In this document: piece by piece, positions 1 through 12,492 of the stretch
How positions within the stretch are numbered: the stretch's first letter is position 1
Layout of the letters: each line of letters opens with the position of its first letter
From: Deefgea tanakiae
GTDB lineage: Bacteria; Pseudomonadota; Gammaproteobacteria; Burkholderiales; Chitinibacteraceae
Length of the DNA stretch: 64,000 nt
Assembly: GCF_019665765.1 (NCBI RefSeq)
Contig: NZ_CP081150.1
Coordinates: 2,170,001-2,234,000, forward strand
Direction: 5' to 3'
Made by a program: the position numbers and the translations under genes
The notes under the pieces: model-generated
Databases searched by the model: none
What the model saw: the letters and a program-made list of their open reading frames with translations, nothing else
What the model was told of the DNA's origin: nothing

Positions 1-1380
1 GCCAAAATCTGAATTCATCGCTTGCTGGCGTACAGCTTTCCATTCTTTAGGGCGCGCCCACAGCGCAAACATCCGGCGAATACCCCGGGTGAGTTCTTCA
101 CTGGAGAACACATCAAATACTGCGCCAGTGGCAATACCGTCCTGTAAGTTTTCCAATGAGCAATCAACCACCGTATCAGCGAGCCCACCAACGCGGCGTA
201 CCAGTGGCAAAGCACCATATTTCAAACCATAAAGCTGTGTGAGACCACAAGGCTCAAAACGGCTTGGCACCATAATGACATCGCTGCCAGCCATAATTTG
301 ATGCGAGAACGACTCGTCGTAACCGATTTTCACCGCAATCTGGCTTGGATTTTCAGCTGCAGCCACGCGAAATGCCGCTTCCATCGCAGCATCACCACTG
401 CCTAGTAACACAAACTGACCACCTCGATCGGTGATTTCATGTAAAGCAGCCAGAACGAGATGCAAACCTTTTTGCTCGGTCAAACGACTCACTACCGCAA
501 AGAGCGGTTTATCTGCCGACACTTCCAATCCCATCACCGCTTGCAAAGCCGCTTTACATTTAGCCTTGCCTGCTGGCTTTTCTGGCGTATAACTTGCTGC
601 AATCAAAGCGTCGCTAGCAGGATTCCAGATTGCTTCATCCACTCCATTGAGCACGCCTGACAATGCGCCGCCGCGATCTCGCAATAAACCATCCAAACCG
701 CAACCTTGCTCGGTACCGGTAATTTCAGCCGCATATGTCGGCGAAACCGTCGTCACACGATCAGCAAAATAAATCCCAGCCTTCATAAATGACAAATGGC
801 CGTGAAATTCAACGCCATTGACATCAAAAAAGTGCGCGGGCAATTCAACCGCAGCAAAATCCGATGGCGAAAATACACCCTGATAGGCCAGATTATGAAT
901 CGTGAACACACTGCGAGCGGGGTGACCCACAGCAGCCAAGTACGCTGGTGCTAAACCCGCGTGCCAATCATGCGCATGGACGACGCTCGGTCGCCAGAAT
1001 CCATCGCAGCCTTCGGCAATCCGCGCCGCCACCCAGCCAAGGATGGCAAATCGCAGATGATTATCAGCATACGGATGGTGATTACCGTCTTGGTACGGAT
1101 TGCCGCCACGATCATATAAATGTGGCGCATCAATCACATACACACCCACACCATCCGCGGTTTTACCAAACAATAAACGCACTGTACCGGCGAACGATTC
1201 AAACTGAGCCACTTCACCATCAATCGTGAGTCCTGCAAATATCGCAGGAAAGCCGGGCAATAACACTCGCACATCGCAATCTAAGGGCGCTAAGGCCAAA
1301 GGCAAAGCACCAGAAACGTCGGCCAAGCCACCTGTTTTCAACAGTGGAAACATTTCCGCGCAAACATGCAGTACACGCAT
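1..1380 (-). CDS. glgA: Glycogen synthase GlgA (C-terminus cut by window edge)
   Basis: Transfers glucose from ADP-glucose to the growing alpha-1,4-glucan in the cytoplasm (GT5 family). Reading the minus strand from the ATG at 1378-1380 gives an open frame of 460 codons that reaches the window edge without a stop. The N-terminus has the ADP-glucose-binding signature [13 protein letters not shown] at about residues 15-27, and the C-terminal half carries the conserved [18 protein letters not shown] stretch of starch and glycogen synthases. Against the roughly 477-residue family length only some 15-25 residues are missing. It is the last visible gene of the glgB-glgX-pgm-glgC-glgA run, 75 bp after glgC. 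Confidence 0.95.
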   Translation of the reverse strand, partial: MRVLHVCAEMFPLLKTGGLADVSGALPLALAPLDCDVRVLLPGFPAIFAGLTIDGEVAQFESFAGTVRLLFGKTADGVGVYVIDAPHLYDRGGNPYQDGNHHPYADNHLRFAILGWVAARIAEGCDGFWRPSVVHAHDWHAGLAPAYLAAVGHPARSVFTIHNLAYQGVFSPSDFAAVELPAHFFDVNGVEFHGHLSFMKAGIYFADRVTTVSPTYAAEITGTEQGCGLDGLLRDRGGALSGVLNGVDEAIWNPASDALIAASYTPEKPAGKAKCKAALQAVMGLEVSADKPLFAVVSRLTEQKGLHLVLAALHEITDRGGQFVLLGSGDAAMEAAFRVAAAENPSQIAVKIGYDESFSHQIMAGSDVIMVPSRFEPCGLTQLYGLKYGALPLVRRVGGLADTVVDCSLENLQDGIATGAVFDVFSSEELTRGIRRMFALWARPKEWKAVRQQAMNSDFG

Positions 1381-1455
1381 AGTGAACATCCTGTAAAAAT
1401 TAATTTGAGCAATTCACGATGAGACAATTTTGCCGCAAAGTGTAGCGTTCGTTCT

Positions 1456-2730
1456 TTACAGTTTGACCAGCATGTCTTTGGTAATCAGCACCACGCCCGT
1501 TTCACTACGATGGAAACGACGTGCATCTTCTTCAGCGTTTTCACCGACGATGGTGTTTTCTGGAATCACACAACCACGGTCGATAATGCAACGGCGAATG
1601 CGTGAACCGCGGCCAATCGTCACTTGCGGCAATACGACTGTTGAATCAATCGTGCAGAATGAATGAATCCGCACTTGCGAGAACAACACTGAATTAATCA
1701 CCAAAGAGCCAGAAACAATACAACCGCCAGACACCAGCGAATTGAGCGTCATCCCGTGGCTGCCGTTGTAATCTTGCACAAACTTGGCGGGCGGCAATTG
1801 TTCTTGCAGCGTCCAGATCGGCCAATTGGTGTCGTACACATCCAAATCAGGCGTTACTGACGCTAAATCCAAATTAGCTGCCCAATACGCATCGACCGTA
1901 CCCACATCGCGCCAATAGGGTTCAGCTTTTTGATCGCTCATCACGCAAGACAAGCTAAATGGATGGGCAAACGCTTTGCCTTCACCCACTGCTTTTGGAA
2001 TCAAATCTTTGCCGAAATCATGCGTTGAGCCTTCGAGCACAATATCTTCTTCAAGCAAGCGTTCTAGATATTTGGTATTGAAAATGTAGATGCCCATCGA
2101 AGCGAGAGAGACATTCTCATTGCCCGGCATCGCGGGTGGATTTTCTGGTTTTTCGACAAAATCAATGATTTTGCGCGTCGAATCCACCGCCATCACGCCA
2201 AATGCATTGGCTTCTGCGCGCGGCACTTCGATACACGCCACCGTCACATCAGCACCAAGCAAAACATGGTCAACCAGCATCCGCGAGTAATCCATTTTAT
2301 AAATATGATCACCGGCCAAAATGACGACGTATTCAGATTCGTAAGTACGCAAAATATCTAAGTTTTGATAAATTGCATCGGCAGTACCGCGATACCAATG
2401 TTCATCAGCCACTCGTTGCTGCGCAGGCAACACATCAACAAACTCATTCATTTCATTGCGCAAAAATGACCAGCCGCGTTGCAAATGGCGCATCAATGAA
2501 TGCGATTTGTACTGCGTAATCACGCCGATTCGGCGCACGCCTGAATTAATGCAATTAGACAAAGCAAAATCGATAATCCGGAACTTGCCGCCAAAATACA
2601 CGCCAGGCTTAGCACGATGATCGGTCAATTGCTTCAAACGCGAACCGCGACCACCAGCTAAAACCAAGGCCACAGCACGGCTAGGTAATTGACGGGCTAA
2701 TGTGGCTTTATCAATCAGTTGGGTTTCCAT
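1456..2730 (-). CDS. glgC: Glucose-1-phosphate adenylyltransferase GlgC
   Basis: Makes ADP-glucose from glucose-1-phosphate and ATP, the committed step of bacterial glycogen synthesis. The 424-residue protein is close to the 431 of E. coli. It has the nucleotidyltransferase signature [11 protein letters not shown] near residues 22-32 and the [15 protein letters not shown] stretch near 46-60. The [12 protein letters not shown] segment matches the activator-site region of fructose-1,6-bisphosphate-activated enzymes. The C-terminus looks like the left-handed beta-helix domain. A GGAG ribosome site lies just before the ATG. It starts 12 bp after pgm ends, so the two are surely cotranscribed. Confidence 0.96.
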   Translation of the reverse strand: METQLIDKATLARQLPSRAVALVLAGGRGSRLKQLTDHRAKPGVYFGGKFRIIDFALSNCINSGVRRIGVITQYKSHSLMRHLQRGWSFLRNEMNEFVDVLPAQQRVADEHWYRGTADAIYQNLDILRTYESEYVVILAGDHIYKMDYSRMLVDHVLLGADVTVACIEVPRAEANAFGVMAVDSTRKIIDFVEKPENPPAMPGNENVSLASMGIYIFNTKYLERLLEEDIVLEGSTHDFGKDLIPKAVGEGKAFAHPFSLSCVMSDQKAEPYWRDVGTVDAYWAANLDLASVTPDLDVYDTNWPIWTLQEQLPPAKFVQDYNGSHGMTLNSLVSGGCIVSGSLVINSVLFSQVRIHSFCTIDSTVVLPQVTIGRGSRIRRCIIDRGCVIPENTIVGENAEEDARRFHRSETGVVLITKDMLVKL

Positions 2731-2742
2731 CTTCTTCTCCGA

Positions 2743-4380
<1,638 letters not shown>

Positions 4381-6423
4381 TTACCCCTGATTTTGATTTA
4401 AATCTCTTTGTAATATCGTCACACTACGCGCCGCAACGCGGCAGTCTTTACCACTAAAATCGGATTGGCCATCACCAGTGCTCGCCAAACGCATCAGCCA
4501 TGCACCTTCTGGCAAATGAAAGTGAACTTGATGTGCTGAGGCATTCATCAGGATCAGTAGATTTTTTGCTAAACACACCATCAATGCCCGACCACCGGCA
4601 TCTTCCCAGTCGTACGAATGCAAAGGCGCGCCAGAAGGATTGAGCCATTCCACATCTAAAATTTCATCTTCATCTGGCACACCCGTCCACCAGCGACTGT
4701 TTTGTAATACGCTGCATTCGCGGCGAATTTGGGTGAGCGCTGCGACATAGTCAATCAACTCTTGGTTTGCTTGCGACCAATTGAGCCAAGTGATTTCATT
4801 ATTCTGGCAATAGGCATTGTTATTGCCTTGCTGGGTGTGCCCCAACTCATCGCCTGCTAACAACATCGGCGTGCCTTGGCTCAGTAATAATGTCGCCAAG
4901 AGTGCTTTGGTGGCACGCAACCGCAAGAGCAAGACGCCCTCATCGTGACTCGGCCCTTCAATGCCGCAATTCCAGCTGAGGTTATGGCCGTGCCCATCAC
5001 GATTATGTTCTTTATTCGCTAGATTATGCTTGCGGTTGTACGACACTAAATCGCGTAGATTAAAGCCGTCGTGTGCAGTGATGAAGTTAATCGATGATTT
5101 TGGCGCGCGGCGTTGCTTATGGAAAATATCACTCGATGCAGCAAAGCGCCGCGCAAACAAAGCGCGGTTCACGCCATCGTGCAGCCAGAATTTGCGCATC
5201 ACATCGCGATATTGATCATTCCATTCCGCCCAGCCTAAGGGGAAATGTCCCACTTGGTAGCCACCCGAGCCAATATCCCACGGCTCGGCGATCATTTTGA
5301 CTTGTGATAATTGTGGGTCCTGCGCAATCGCGGCGAAAAATGGTGCTTGCGGCGTAAATCGACCATCCAATCGCCCCGCTATCGGTGCCAAATCAAAGCG
5401 GAAACCATCCACGTGGCACTCGTTCACCCAGTAGCGCAAACTATCCATCACCATTTGCAGCACGCGCGGGTGCGAAACATTCAGTACATTGCCGCAACCC
5501 GTCCAATTCTCATACAACGCTGGCTGACCCGGATTGAGCACGTAATAGCTGGCATTATCAATGCCACGAAATGACAGCGTCGGACCAATTTGATCTTGCT
5601 CGGCGGTATGGTTAAACACCACATCCAGAATGACCTCTAGCCCAGCCCCGTGCAAGGCTTTGACCATGTCGCGGAACTCAGACAACGGCGTTGTACCCGC
5701 ACGTTGTGACCAATAACTGGCTTCCGGCGCAAAAAAATTGATGCTGTTATAGCCCCAATAGTTTTGCAAGCCCAGCTGCAATAAACGCGGTTCATCCAGA
5801 TGAAAGTGCACCGGCAATAATTCAATCGCTGTGATACCCAACTTTTTGTAATGCGCCAACATCACCGGATGCACGAGGCCAGCATACGTGCCACGAATCT
5901 CGACAGGAATTTCGGGATGAAGTGCGGTCAATCCACGAACATGCGCCTCATAGATAATTGTTTTAGACCAAGGGACTTTGGGCGCTTCATCATCAGCCCA
6001 ATCATAGGGTTCTGAGACAACCTTACCCTTTAGTGCAACGGATGTATTGTCTTCTGGGCAAGATAAATCATGATTATCAGAGCGATACCCTTGATAGAGA
6101 GGGCTATCCACAAATTGCCCGACCACGGCCTTGGCATAGGGGTCTAGCAATACTTTTTTCGGATTAAAGCGCTGTCCAGCATGCGGGCTATACAGTCCAG
6201 AAACGCGATAACCATACACCAAGCCCGGCTTGGCATCAGGTAAATAACCGTGCCAAATCCCGTGGCTGAACTCGAGCATCGGCAAACGCGACGTTTCGAT
6301 CAAGCCTGCATCATCAAACAAGCACAACTCAACCGCAGTGGCATTTTCGCTAAACAAAGCGAAATTGACGCCATCGCCATCAAATGTCGCACCCAACGGA
6401 TAAGGCGTGCCGCGTTCTAGCAT
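4381..6423 (-). CDS. glgX: Glycogen debranching enzyme GlgX
   Basis: Hydrolyses alpha-1,6 branches of phosphorylase-limit glycogen. It has 680 residues (E. coli 657). An N-terminal CBM48-like domain starts at YPLGATFDGDGVNFALFS. A GH13_11 barrel follows, with catalytic Asp in GFRFDLA (about residue 340), Glu in IAEPWDIG (about 375) and the transition-state Asp in FITAHDGFNLRDLVSY (about 450). Its ATG overlaps the glgB stop by one base (TAATG), which suggests translational coupling. glgP (phosphorylase), its usual partner, is not in the window. Confidence 0.95.
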   Translation of the reverse strand: MLERGTPYPLGATFDGDGVNFALFSENATAVELCLFDDAGLIETSRLPMLEFSHGIWHGYLPDAKPGLVYGYRVSGLYSPHAGQRFNPKKVLLDPYAKAVVGQFVDSPLYQGYRSDNHDLSCPEDNTSVALKGKVVSEPYDWADDEAPKVPWSKTIIYEAHVRGLTALHPEIPVEIRGTYAGLVHPVMLAHYKKLGITAIELLPVHFHLDEPRLLQLGLQNYWGYNSINFFAPEASYWSQRAGTTPLSEFRDMVKALHGAGLEVILDVVFNHTAEQDQIGPTLSFRGIDNASYYVLNPGQPALYENWTGCGNVLNVSHPRVLQMVMDSLRYWVNECHVDGFRFDLAPIAGRLDGRFTPQAPFFAAIAQDPQLSQVKMIAEPWDIGSGGYQVGHFPLGWAEWNDQYRDVMRKFWLHDGVNRALFARRFAASSDIFHKQRRAPKSSINFITAHDGFNLRDLVSYNRKHNLANKEHNRDGHGHNLSWNCGIEGPSHDEGVLLLRLRATKALLATLLLSQGTPMLLAGDELGHTQQGNNNAYCQNNEITWLNWSQANQELIDYVAALTQIRRECSVLQNSRWWTGVPDEDEILDVEWLNPSGAPLHSYDWEDAGGRALMVCLAKNLLILMNASAHQVHFHLPEGAWLMRLASTGDGQSDFSGKDCRVAARSVTILQRDLNQNQG

Positions 6424-8609
6424 TAGGCTTTACTCCAACGCAAATAAACCGTTGCCAATGGCGGTATAGTCATGCAAACCGAATCCAACCTACCATTCGC
6501 GGCAATACTCTCACTCGGCAAACCGATATTGCCGGTATTGCTACCGCCGTAATATTCAGAATCACTATTGAGAATTTCTTGGTACATGCCCGCTTTTGGC
6601 ACGCCCAAACGATAACCGTGGCGCGGCACGGGAGTGAAATTGCTCACCACAATCACAAATTCGTCCTCAGCCTCCCCTTTACGAACAAAGCTAAAAATCG
6701 AATTTTCGCCATCGTCATGGCTAATCCACTCAAAACCACGATGATCAAAATCGATTTGATATAAAGCCGGATTGGCGCGATACGCCGTATTCAAATCTTT
6801 TACCAAATGCTGCACGCCGCGATGCCAAGGATTATCACCTTGCAATAAGTGCCAATCGAGACTGGTGTCGTGATTCCACTCTGCGCCCTGCGCAAATTCG
6901 CAACCCATAAACAGTAATTTCTTACCCGGATGCGCCCACATGAACGCGTAATACGCGCGCAAATTAGCAAACTTTTGCCATGCATCACCCGGCATTTTGT
7001 CGAGTAGCGAGCCCTTACCATGCACCACTTCATCGTGCGACAGCGGCAACACAAAATTCTCGGTAAAGGCGTAGACCAAACCGAAAGTCATTTTATTGTG
7101 ATGATATTTGCGATTGATCGGGTCTTCTTTCATGTACGACAGCGTGTCGTTCATCCAACCCATATTCCATTTGTAATGGAAACCCAAACCGCCCATCGCC
7201 GGTGGGCGCGACACTGATGGAAAAGCCGTTGATTCTTCAGCCAGCGTGATCGCTTCGGGGCGCTCAACGCCGACCACTTCATTCATCCGGCGCATAAAAT
7301 CGATGGCTTCGAGGTTTTCACGACCACCAAACTGATTCGGAATCCACTCGCCATCTTTACGCGAATAATCGCGGTACAACATTGAAGCGACGGCATCGAC
7401 ACGCAAGCCATCAATGCCGTAGCGTTCCAGCCAATACAGCGCGTTCCCGATCAAATAATTGCGAACTTCATTGCGACCAAAATTATAAATCAGCGTGTTC
7501 CAATCCTGATGGAAGCCTTCGCGCGGATCGCTGTGTTCATACAAATGTGAGCCATCAAATTCGGCCAAACCGTGTTTGTCGCTCGGAAAATGCCCCGGCA
7601 CCCAATCGAGAATAACGCCTAAACCGTTCGCATGAGCTGCCTCAACAAAGAAACGGAAATCATCAGGTGTACCAAAGCGCGAAGTAGGTGCATAAAGACC
7701 TAGCGGCTGATACCCCCACGAACCATCAAATGGATGCTCGTTGATGGGCAATAATTCAATATGCGTAAAACCCATTTCAACGCAGTATTGAACGAGTTCA
7801 TCAGCTAACTCGCGGTAAGACAACCAGCGGTTACCTTCCTCAGGGCGACGACGCCATGAGGCTAAATGAACTTCGTAAATCGACACCGGCGAATTTAGTG
7901 CATTGGCGGCTTTGCGAGTTTGCGTGCCTTCAACCCAAGCCGGAAGACGAGCAACGCGTGAAGCTGTTGCTGGGCGCAATTCCGCCGAAAATCCATATGG
8001 ATCGGCTTTGATTTGTAAGCCACCATGCTGGTCGATAATTTCGTACTTATAACCCTGCCCTTCGACGACATTCGGCAAGAAAATTTCCCAAACGCCGCAT
8101 TCACGGCGCAAACGCATCACGTGGCGGCGGCCATCCCAGTAATTAAAATCGCCAACGACCGAAACACGCTGCGCATTCGGTGCCCACACCGCAAACGCCA
8201 CGCCGTCCACGCCGTCCATCGTCCGAAAATGCGTACCTAGGCGCTCATAGGGGCGAAGTTGATTGCCTTCGGCCAGTAGCCATAAGTCCATTTCGCCCAA
8301 TACCGGCGGAAAACGGTAAGCGTCTTCGATTTCCACTGTGACGCCGTGCCATTCAACGCGTAAACGATAGTGAAAATGATTTTTACGGCGTGGCACCACC
8401 ACGGTAAAAAAGCCACGCTCGTCAATTTTTTCAAAATCAGCCAGTTTTTTGCCGGTTTTTACTTCAATCAAACTACACTGAATGGCATCAGGCAACCAAG
8501 TGCGAACTTGCAACACACCGTCTATTGTGTGCATACCAAGAAATGAAAACGGGTCAGAATGTTGGCCTAAACAAACGGCGGCGACTTGTGCGGAATCAAT
8601 CGAAATCAT
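6423..8609 (-). CDS. glgB: 1,4-alpha-glucan branching enzyme GlgB
   Basis: Introduces alpha-1,6 branches into glycogen. I placed the start at the ATG at 8607-8609 (MISIDSAQ), preceded by GAGG five bases upstream. This gives 728 residues, the same as E. coli GlgB. An in-frame GTG 29 codons upstream opens a longer frame but has no ribosome site. Domains: CBM48 repeats (about 1-220), then a GH13_9 barrel with nucleophile Asp in [12 protein letters not shown] (about 402), acid/base Glu in ITLAEES (about 458) and Asp in [15 protein letters not shown] (about 526). It is the first gene of the glycogen operon, divergent from the alpha-glucosidase gene. Confidence 0.96.
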   Translation of the reverse strand: MISIDSAQVAAVCLGQHSDPFSFLGMHTIDGVLQVRTWLPDAIQCSLIEVKTGKKLADFEKIDERGFFTVVVPRRKNHFHYRLRVEWHGVTVEIEDAYRFPPVLGEMDLWLLAEGNQLRPYERLGTHFRTMDGVDGVAFAVWAPNAQRVSVVGDFNYWDGRRHVMRLRRECGVWEIFLPNVVEGQGYKYEIIDQHGGLQIKADPYGFSAELRPATASRVARLPAWVEGTQTRKAANALNSPVSIYEVHLASWRRRPEEGNRWLSYRELADELVQYCVEMGFTHIELLPINEHPFDGSWGYQPLGLYAPTSRFGTPDDFRFFVEAAHANGLGVILDWVPGHFPSDKHGLAEFDGSHLYEHSDPREGFHQDWNTLIYNFGRNEVRNYLIGNALYWLERYGIDGLRVDAVASMLYRDYSRKDGEWIPNQFGGRENLEAIDFMRRMNEVVGVERPEAITLAEESTAFPSVSRPPAMGGLGFHYKWNMGWMNDTLSYMKEDPINRKYHHNKMTFGLVYAFTENFVLPLSHDEVVHGKGSLLDKMPGDAWQKFANLRAYYAFMWAHPGKKLLFMGCEFAQGAEWNHDTSLDWHLLQGDNPWHRGVQHLVKDLNTAYRANPALYQIDFDHRGFEWISHDDGENSIFSFVRKGEAEDEFVIVVSNFTPVPRHGYRLGVPKAGMYQEILNSDSEYYGGSNTGNIGLPSESIAANGRLDSVCMTIPPLATVYLRWSKA

Positions 8610-8700
8610 TCTTACCTCGTTTTGCGGTTTATTTTCTGCTGCAATGGTTGATGCGAATCGCCATACACTAGGGAAAGTCTGGATGCAGTACAGCACAAGA

Positions 8701-8730
8701 ATCTTATGCTTTGCCCTAGAAGACGCGCAA
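8701..8730 (-). promoter_or_regulatory. Possible sigma-70 promoter of the glycogen operon
   Basis: On the minus strand a TTGCGC (8725-8730) and a TAAGAT (8701-8706) are separated by 18 bp, about 90 bp before the glgB start. The match is fair, not strong. It lies in the 188-bp gap shared with the divergent alpha-glucosidase gene. Confidence 0.35.
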
Positions 8731-8797
8731 GCTTTGCTGTAATAAAATTACATCTTCTCTGCAAAACCACACACTTTTTCGCAAGGAAAGCGACATA

Positions 8798-10429
8798 ATG
8801 GCTAAAAAAAATCCAGACTGGTGGCGTGGCGCGGTGATCTATCAAATCTACCCGCGCAGCTTCAAGGATAGCAATGGCGATGGCGTCGGTGATTTGCGCG
8901 GCATTATCCAGCAGATGCCTTACTTACAATCGCTCAATGTGGATGCCTTGTGGATTTCGCCCTTCTTCAAATCACCAATGGCGGACTTTGGCTATGACGT
9001 CAGCGATTATCGCGAAGTCGATCCCCTGTTTGGCACGCTAGACGATTTTGATGAGCTACTCAAAGTCGCGCACAAAGCCAAACTCAAAATCATTATCGAC
9101 CAAGTGCTATCGCACACCTCGGATCAACACGCATGGTTTAAAGAGAGCCGTAGCTCAAGGGACAATCCGAAATCAGACTGGTACGTCTGGGCTGACCCGC
9201 AACCGGATGGCACGCCACCCAATAATTGGCTCTCGGTGTTTGGCGGTAGCGCATGGCAATGGGATAGTCGCCGTTGCCAGTACTATATGCACAATTTTTT
9301 GACCAGCCAGCCCGACCTCAATTTTCATTGCAAAGCAGTGCAAAAAGCGATTTTGGGTGAGATTGAATTTTGGCTTGAGCGCGGCGTTGATGGTTTCCGT
9401 TTTGACGCCTGTATTTTCCATTTTCACGACCAGCAGTTGCGCAGCAATCCCGCAGCCATTGTCGCCGATACCACCAGTGTCGCCGCTAGCAATCCTTATG
9501 GCATGCAGCAGCATGTGTATGACAAATCGCAGCCAGAAAACATCAAATTCCTGCAAAAACTTCGCAAATTACTTAATAAATACAAAGCAGCCAGCATCGG
9601 CGAAATTGGCGACGACGATTCGCCGAGCCGCATTGCCGAATACACTGAAGGCGGTGATAAATTCCATCAAGCCTATAGCTTTGACTTACTCACCGAAACC
9701 TTCAGCGCGTCGCACATTCGCAAGATCGTTGAAACAATGGAAAGTAAATTCGCGGCATTAGAAAAACCGGGCTGGACTTGCTGGTCAATCGGCAATCACG
9801 ATGTACCGCGCGTCACGACACGCTGGGGAAAAGGGCAAGGTGGCGCGCAGTTTTCTAAATTGATGATGGCGTTACAAGCCAGCTTACGTGGCTCGGTGTG
9901 CCTGTATCAAGGCGATGAACTCGGCCTCACCGAAGCCGACATTCCATTTGAATTACTGCAAGACCCGTACGGAATCACCTTCTGGCCCGAATTCAAAGGC
10001 CGCGACGGTTGCCGCACGCCGATGCCATGGCAAGCCGGAGAAGCGCATGCTGGATTTACGGCCGGCCAGCCTTGGCTTCCCATTCCCGCCGAGCACGCAC
10101 TGGCCGCCGTCGATACGCAAGAGAAACCACGCGAATCAGTACTCAATTTTAGTCGCCGTTTTTTGGCATGGCGACGCAGAAACGCGGTTTTAGTCACGGG
10201 TGAGATTCAATTCTTAGCCACGCCTGAGCCGATTTTGTTATTTGAGCGCAGCAATGGCAAAGATCACGTTTTGGTGGCCTTCAATTTAGGCGATCAAACC
10301 CAAACGATCGCACTACCCAAAGGCTGGGACAAAGTTACCGCAATGGATGGGCATGGCTTGATGGGCGGCGCAGTCGATAAAAAACAAATCGTACTCAAAC
10401 CGTGGGGCGGCTACTTCGGCAGGATGTAA
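8798..10429 (+). CDS. GH13 alpha-glucosidase
   Basis: A 543-residue GH13 enzyme of the alpha-glucosidase/oligo-1,6-glucosidase group (GH13_23-like), likely releasing glucose from maltose, maltodextrins or related oligosaccharides in the cytoplasm; no signal peptide is seen. The WWRGAVIYQIYPRSFKDSNGDG start is typical, and DSNGDGVGDLRG is the calcium-type loop. The nucleophile Asp is in DGFRFDACIFHFHD (about residue 202), the acid/base Glu in IGEIGDDD (about 268) and the third Asp in SIGNHDVPR (about 332). AGGAAA precedes the ATG. Divergence from glgB suggests shared control of glucan turnover. Exact substrate cannot be read from sequence. Confidence 0.9.
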   Translation: MAKKNPDWWRGAVIYQIYPRSFKDSNGDGVGDLRGIIQQMPYLQSLNVDALWISPFFKSPMADFGYDVSDYREVDPLFGTLDDFDELLKVAHKAKLKIIIDQVLSHTSDQHAWFKESRSSRDNPKSDWYVWADPQPDGTPPNNWLSVFGGSAWQWDSRRCQYYMHNFLTSQPDLNFHCKAVQKAILGEIEFWLERGVDGFRFDACIFHFHDQQLRSNPAAIVADTTSVAASNPYGMQQHVYDKSQPENIKFLQKLRKLLNKYKAASIGEIGDDDSPSRIAEYTEGGDKFHQAYSFDLLTETFSASHIRKIVETMESKFAALEKPGWTCWSIGNHDVPRVTTRWGKGQGGAQFSKLMMALQASLRGSVCLYQGDELGLTEADIPFELLQDPYGITFWPEFKGRDGCRTPMPWQAGEAHAGFTAGQPWLPIPAEHALAAVDTQEKPRESVLNFSRRFLAWRRRNAVLVTGEIQFLATPEPILLFERSNGKDHVLVAFNLGDQTQTIALPKGWDKVTAMDGHGLMGGAVDKKQIVLKPWGGYFGRM

Positions 10430-10444
10430 ATTAAGAGCAATTCA

Positions 10445-10495
10445 TGGGTATATCAAGCTAAGCATCTATTTTAAATTGCTAGCTAGATATACCCA
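10445..10495. repeat. Palindromic repeat copy 1 (GGGTATAT/ATATACCC)
   Basis: A 51-bp imperfect palindrome. The outer 16-bp arms match at 15 positions and end in TGGGTATATC and GATATACCCA, around a centre TATTTTAAATTG. It lies 15 bp after the alpha-glucosidase stop, between convergent genes. It is one of eight related elements in this window and could act as a bidirectional terminator or mRNA end. Confidence 0.8.
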
Positions 10496-10553
10496 CAAAC
10501 ACAAATCAAGAGTCAATGAAAGACACTCAAATTAAAGACTCAAACAGGCAAAA

Positions 10554-10922
10554 TCAACCCCAACCATACCAAGCATCATCCAACTCAGCATCGCACTTGG
10601 CCACTTGTGGCTGCGCTACCAAGGCCGCGCGAATCTCGGCCAGCAACTCTGGTGTCACCGAATCAAAATCGCTCACAATCATCAATTCCGCTTCGCTCAC
10701 TGGCGAGGCATCTGCGCCTCCGGTCATCGATAATTCACGCTCAGCCAACCACTGGTGCAAATCATCTGCCCACAACGCAAAATCAGCCTCAGACAGTGGC
10801 GAAGCAAAACCGACTTTGACCACGGCCAGCCATTCTTGAAACTCAGCCAAATAAAGCTTTTTTCGCTGACGACGATTCAAGCTTTGCACCCAACGATTGG
10901 AAGGTTGTTTATCGAGACGCAT
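10554..10922 (-). CDS. yggL: YggL-family protein (DUF469)
   Basis: A 122-residue protein resembling YggL, a small protein reported to bind the 50S ribosomal subunit. The N-terminal NRRQRKKLYLAEFQEW matches the family signature (E. coli: SRRLRKKMHIDEFQE), and the C-terminus ends DDAWYGW as in the family's DVWW end. It is somewhat longer than E. coli YggL (108). A clear AAAGGA lies before the ATG. It stands alone, convergent to the alpha-glucosidase gene and divergent from cysE. Function in the cell is not settled. Confidence 0.8.
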   Translation of the reverse strand: MRLDKQPSNRWVQSLNRRQRKKLYLAEFQEWLAVVKVGFASPLSEADFALWADDLHQWLAERELSMTGGADASPVSEAELMIVSDFDSVTPELLAEIRAALVAQPQVAKCDAELDDAWYGWG

Positions 10923-11100
10923 CTAAAGTCCTTTACATGATGATATTGAATAGAAATTAATTAGAAATTGCACAGGCCAAGCACCGCGCTTTTGCAGCAA
11001 GTGTACACGTTCAATGAAAACAGTCGGGAAACCCGCCTCCCTTTTGCCGTAAAAACCGAGTAAAATAGTCAGCCTTTCTGGCTTTATTGAATCCACAGAC

Positions 11101-11853
11101 ATGCTAGACCGTTTGCGTGAAAATATCCGCGTGGTTTTCGACCGCGATCCTGCAGCCCGCTCGACGCTGGAAGTCGTCACGTGCTATCCCGGATTTCATG
11201 CGCTGACTTTACACATCGTTGCGCATGGACTTTGGCTACACGACTGGAAATTACTTGCACGTATGGTGTCGCACGCCACGCGTTTCCTGACGGGTATCGA
11301 GATACATCCGGGTGCCACGATTGGCCGCCGCGTATTTATTGATCATGGCATGGGGATTGTCATAGGTGAAACAGCTGAAATCGGCGACGATTGCACCTTG
11401 TATCACGGCGTCACGCTGGGCGGGACATCGTGGAATCACGGTAAGCGCCACCCTACTCTAGGCAAAGGGGTAATTATTGGCGCAGGCGCCAAAATCCTTG
11501 GCCCAATCACTTTAAATGACGGCTCAAAAGTGGGCTCAAACGCTGTTGTGGTCAAAGACATCCCCGCGAATGCCACCGCAATCGGTATTCCGGCGCGGGT
11601 TTTAGCCGCTCAAGTCGAACAAGCCCGTGAAGAAAAAGCCGAACAACTCGGTTTTTCAGCTTACGGCGTCGGTGCCGACATGAACGACCCGATGGTCAAA
11701 GCCATTCACGGCCTGCTTGATCACTCGGTGACCACCGATAAACGCCTCGAAATGGTATTGGCTCGACTAGAAGCTCTGGGTGTCGATTGCGCCGAAGAGC
11801 GTGCCACAGCGGATAAATTTGATCCAACTTACCTAAACCAAATCGTTGATTAA
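11101..11853 (+). CDS. cysE: Serine O-acetyltransferase CysE
   Basis: Acetylates serine with acetyl-CoA to give O-acetylserine, the precursor of cysteine. The 250-residue protein has a short alpha-helical N-domain and a left-handed beta-helix of hexapeptide repeats ([32 protein letters not shown]). The active-site region [21 protein letters not shown] follows. It lacks part of the long N-terminal extension of E. coli CysE (273), like the cysE2 gene placed before iscR in Azotobacter. No strong ribosome site precedes the ATG. Being next to iscS suggests cysteine supply for sulfur mobilisation. It starts 112 bp before iscR. Confidence 0.93.
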   Translation: MLDRLRENIRVVFDRDPAARSTLEVVTCYPGFHALTLHIVAHGLWLHDWKLLARMVSHATRFLTGIEIHPGATIGRRVFIDHGMGIVIGETAEIGDDCTLYHGVTLGGTSWNHGKRHPTLGKGVIIGAGAKILGPITLNDGSKVGSNAVVVKDIPANATAIGIPARVLAAQVEQAREEKAEQLGFSAYGVGADMNDPMVKAIHGLLDHSVTTDKRLEMVLARLEALGVDCAEERATADKFDPTYLNQIVD

Positions 11854-11876
11854 TGCAGCGACGAAAAGGCTCAATA

Positions 11877-11895
11877 CCCGACTAAATTAATCGGG
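11877..11895. promoter_or_regulatory. IscR-type operator, upstream copy
   Basis: The 19-bp sequence CCCGACTAAATTAATCGGG is a palindrome with one mismatch between half-sites. It fits the core of the E. coli IscR type 1 consensus (YGACTRWWWYAGTCRR). Its centre is 25 bp from that of the second copy. Confidence 0.72.
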
Positions 11896-11901
11896 ATTAT
11901 A

Positions 11902-11920
11902 CTTGACTAAATTAGTCGGG
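11902..11920. promoter_or_regulatory. IscR-type operator and iscR promoter -35
   Basis: CTTGACTAAATTAGTCGGG contains the perfect 13-bp palindrome GACTAAATTAGTC (11905-11917) of the IscR type 1 class. A TTGACT at 11904-11909 would be the -35 element, with TACCAT at 11927-11932 as a -10 after a 17-bp spacer. The operator therefore covers the promoter, as expected for autorepression by [2Fe-2S]-IscR. Confidence 0.75.
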
Positions 11921-11965
11921 CTTTGATACCATCAAGGCATAGATAAACCAGCAAGGAAATCGCCC

Positions 11966-12442
11966 ATGCGCTTGACCACCAAAGGCCGCTTCGCCGTCAC
12001 TGCGATGCTCGATGTGGCATTACGGCAAACCGGTGGTCCCGTTACTTTGGCGGGGATTAGCGAGCGGCAGCATATTTCTTTGTCGTATTTAGAACAGCTA
12101 TTTGGCAAGCTTCGTCGCAGCGAACTCGTTGAAAGCGTACGCGGTCCTGGTGGCGGATACTGTCTAGCGCGGCCCGCAAATGAAATCAATGTGGCCGAAA
12201 TTATCAAGGCCGTCGACGAGCCCATCGATGCCACGCAATGCGGCGGCAAAGAAAATTGCCGCGACGAAGGCCGCTGCATGACGCACGACTTATGGAGCGA
12301 TCTCAGTACGACGATTCACGACTATTTGTCCAACATTACCTTGGGTGAGCTCATTGAAAAACAGCAAAAGAAGCTCAAACGCTGCGCAGACAAACCTGGC
12401 ATTCTGCAGGACAAACGTACTAGCCACATCTCCACTCACTAA
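11966..12442 (+). CDS. iscR: Iron-sulfur cluster regulator IscR
   Basis: An Rrf2-family DNA-binding regulator that carries a [2Fe-2S] cluster and represses the isc operon when clusters are plentiful. The 158-residue protein begins [18 protein letters not shown], with the winged helix through about residue 80. The cluster cysteines are in [20 protein letters not shown] (three Cys at about residues 92-104, as in E. coli IscR). AAGGAA precedes the ATG. Two IscR-type palindromes lie directly upstream, so autoregulation is well supported. It is followed 50 bp later by iscS. Confidence 0.96.
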   Translation: MRLTTKGRFAVTAMLDVALRQTGGPVTLAGISERQHISLSYLEQLFGKLRRSELVESVRGPGGGYCLARPANEINVAEIIKAVDEPIDATQCGGKENCRDEGRCMTHDLWSDLSTTIHDYLSNITLGELIEKQQKKLKRCADKPGILQDKRTSHISTH

Positions 12443-12492
12443 ATAGATTACACGGGGCTCTACCCCACGAATTTGATATTGGAGCAAGACGA

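Noticed and set aside
948-1229. Open frames of 60-130 codons opposite or within the glycogen genes and elsewhere
   Set aside because: They lie over strongly conserved genes, lack ribosome sites and show no family similarity; they are shadows.
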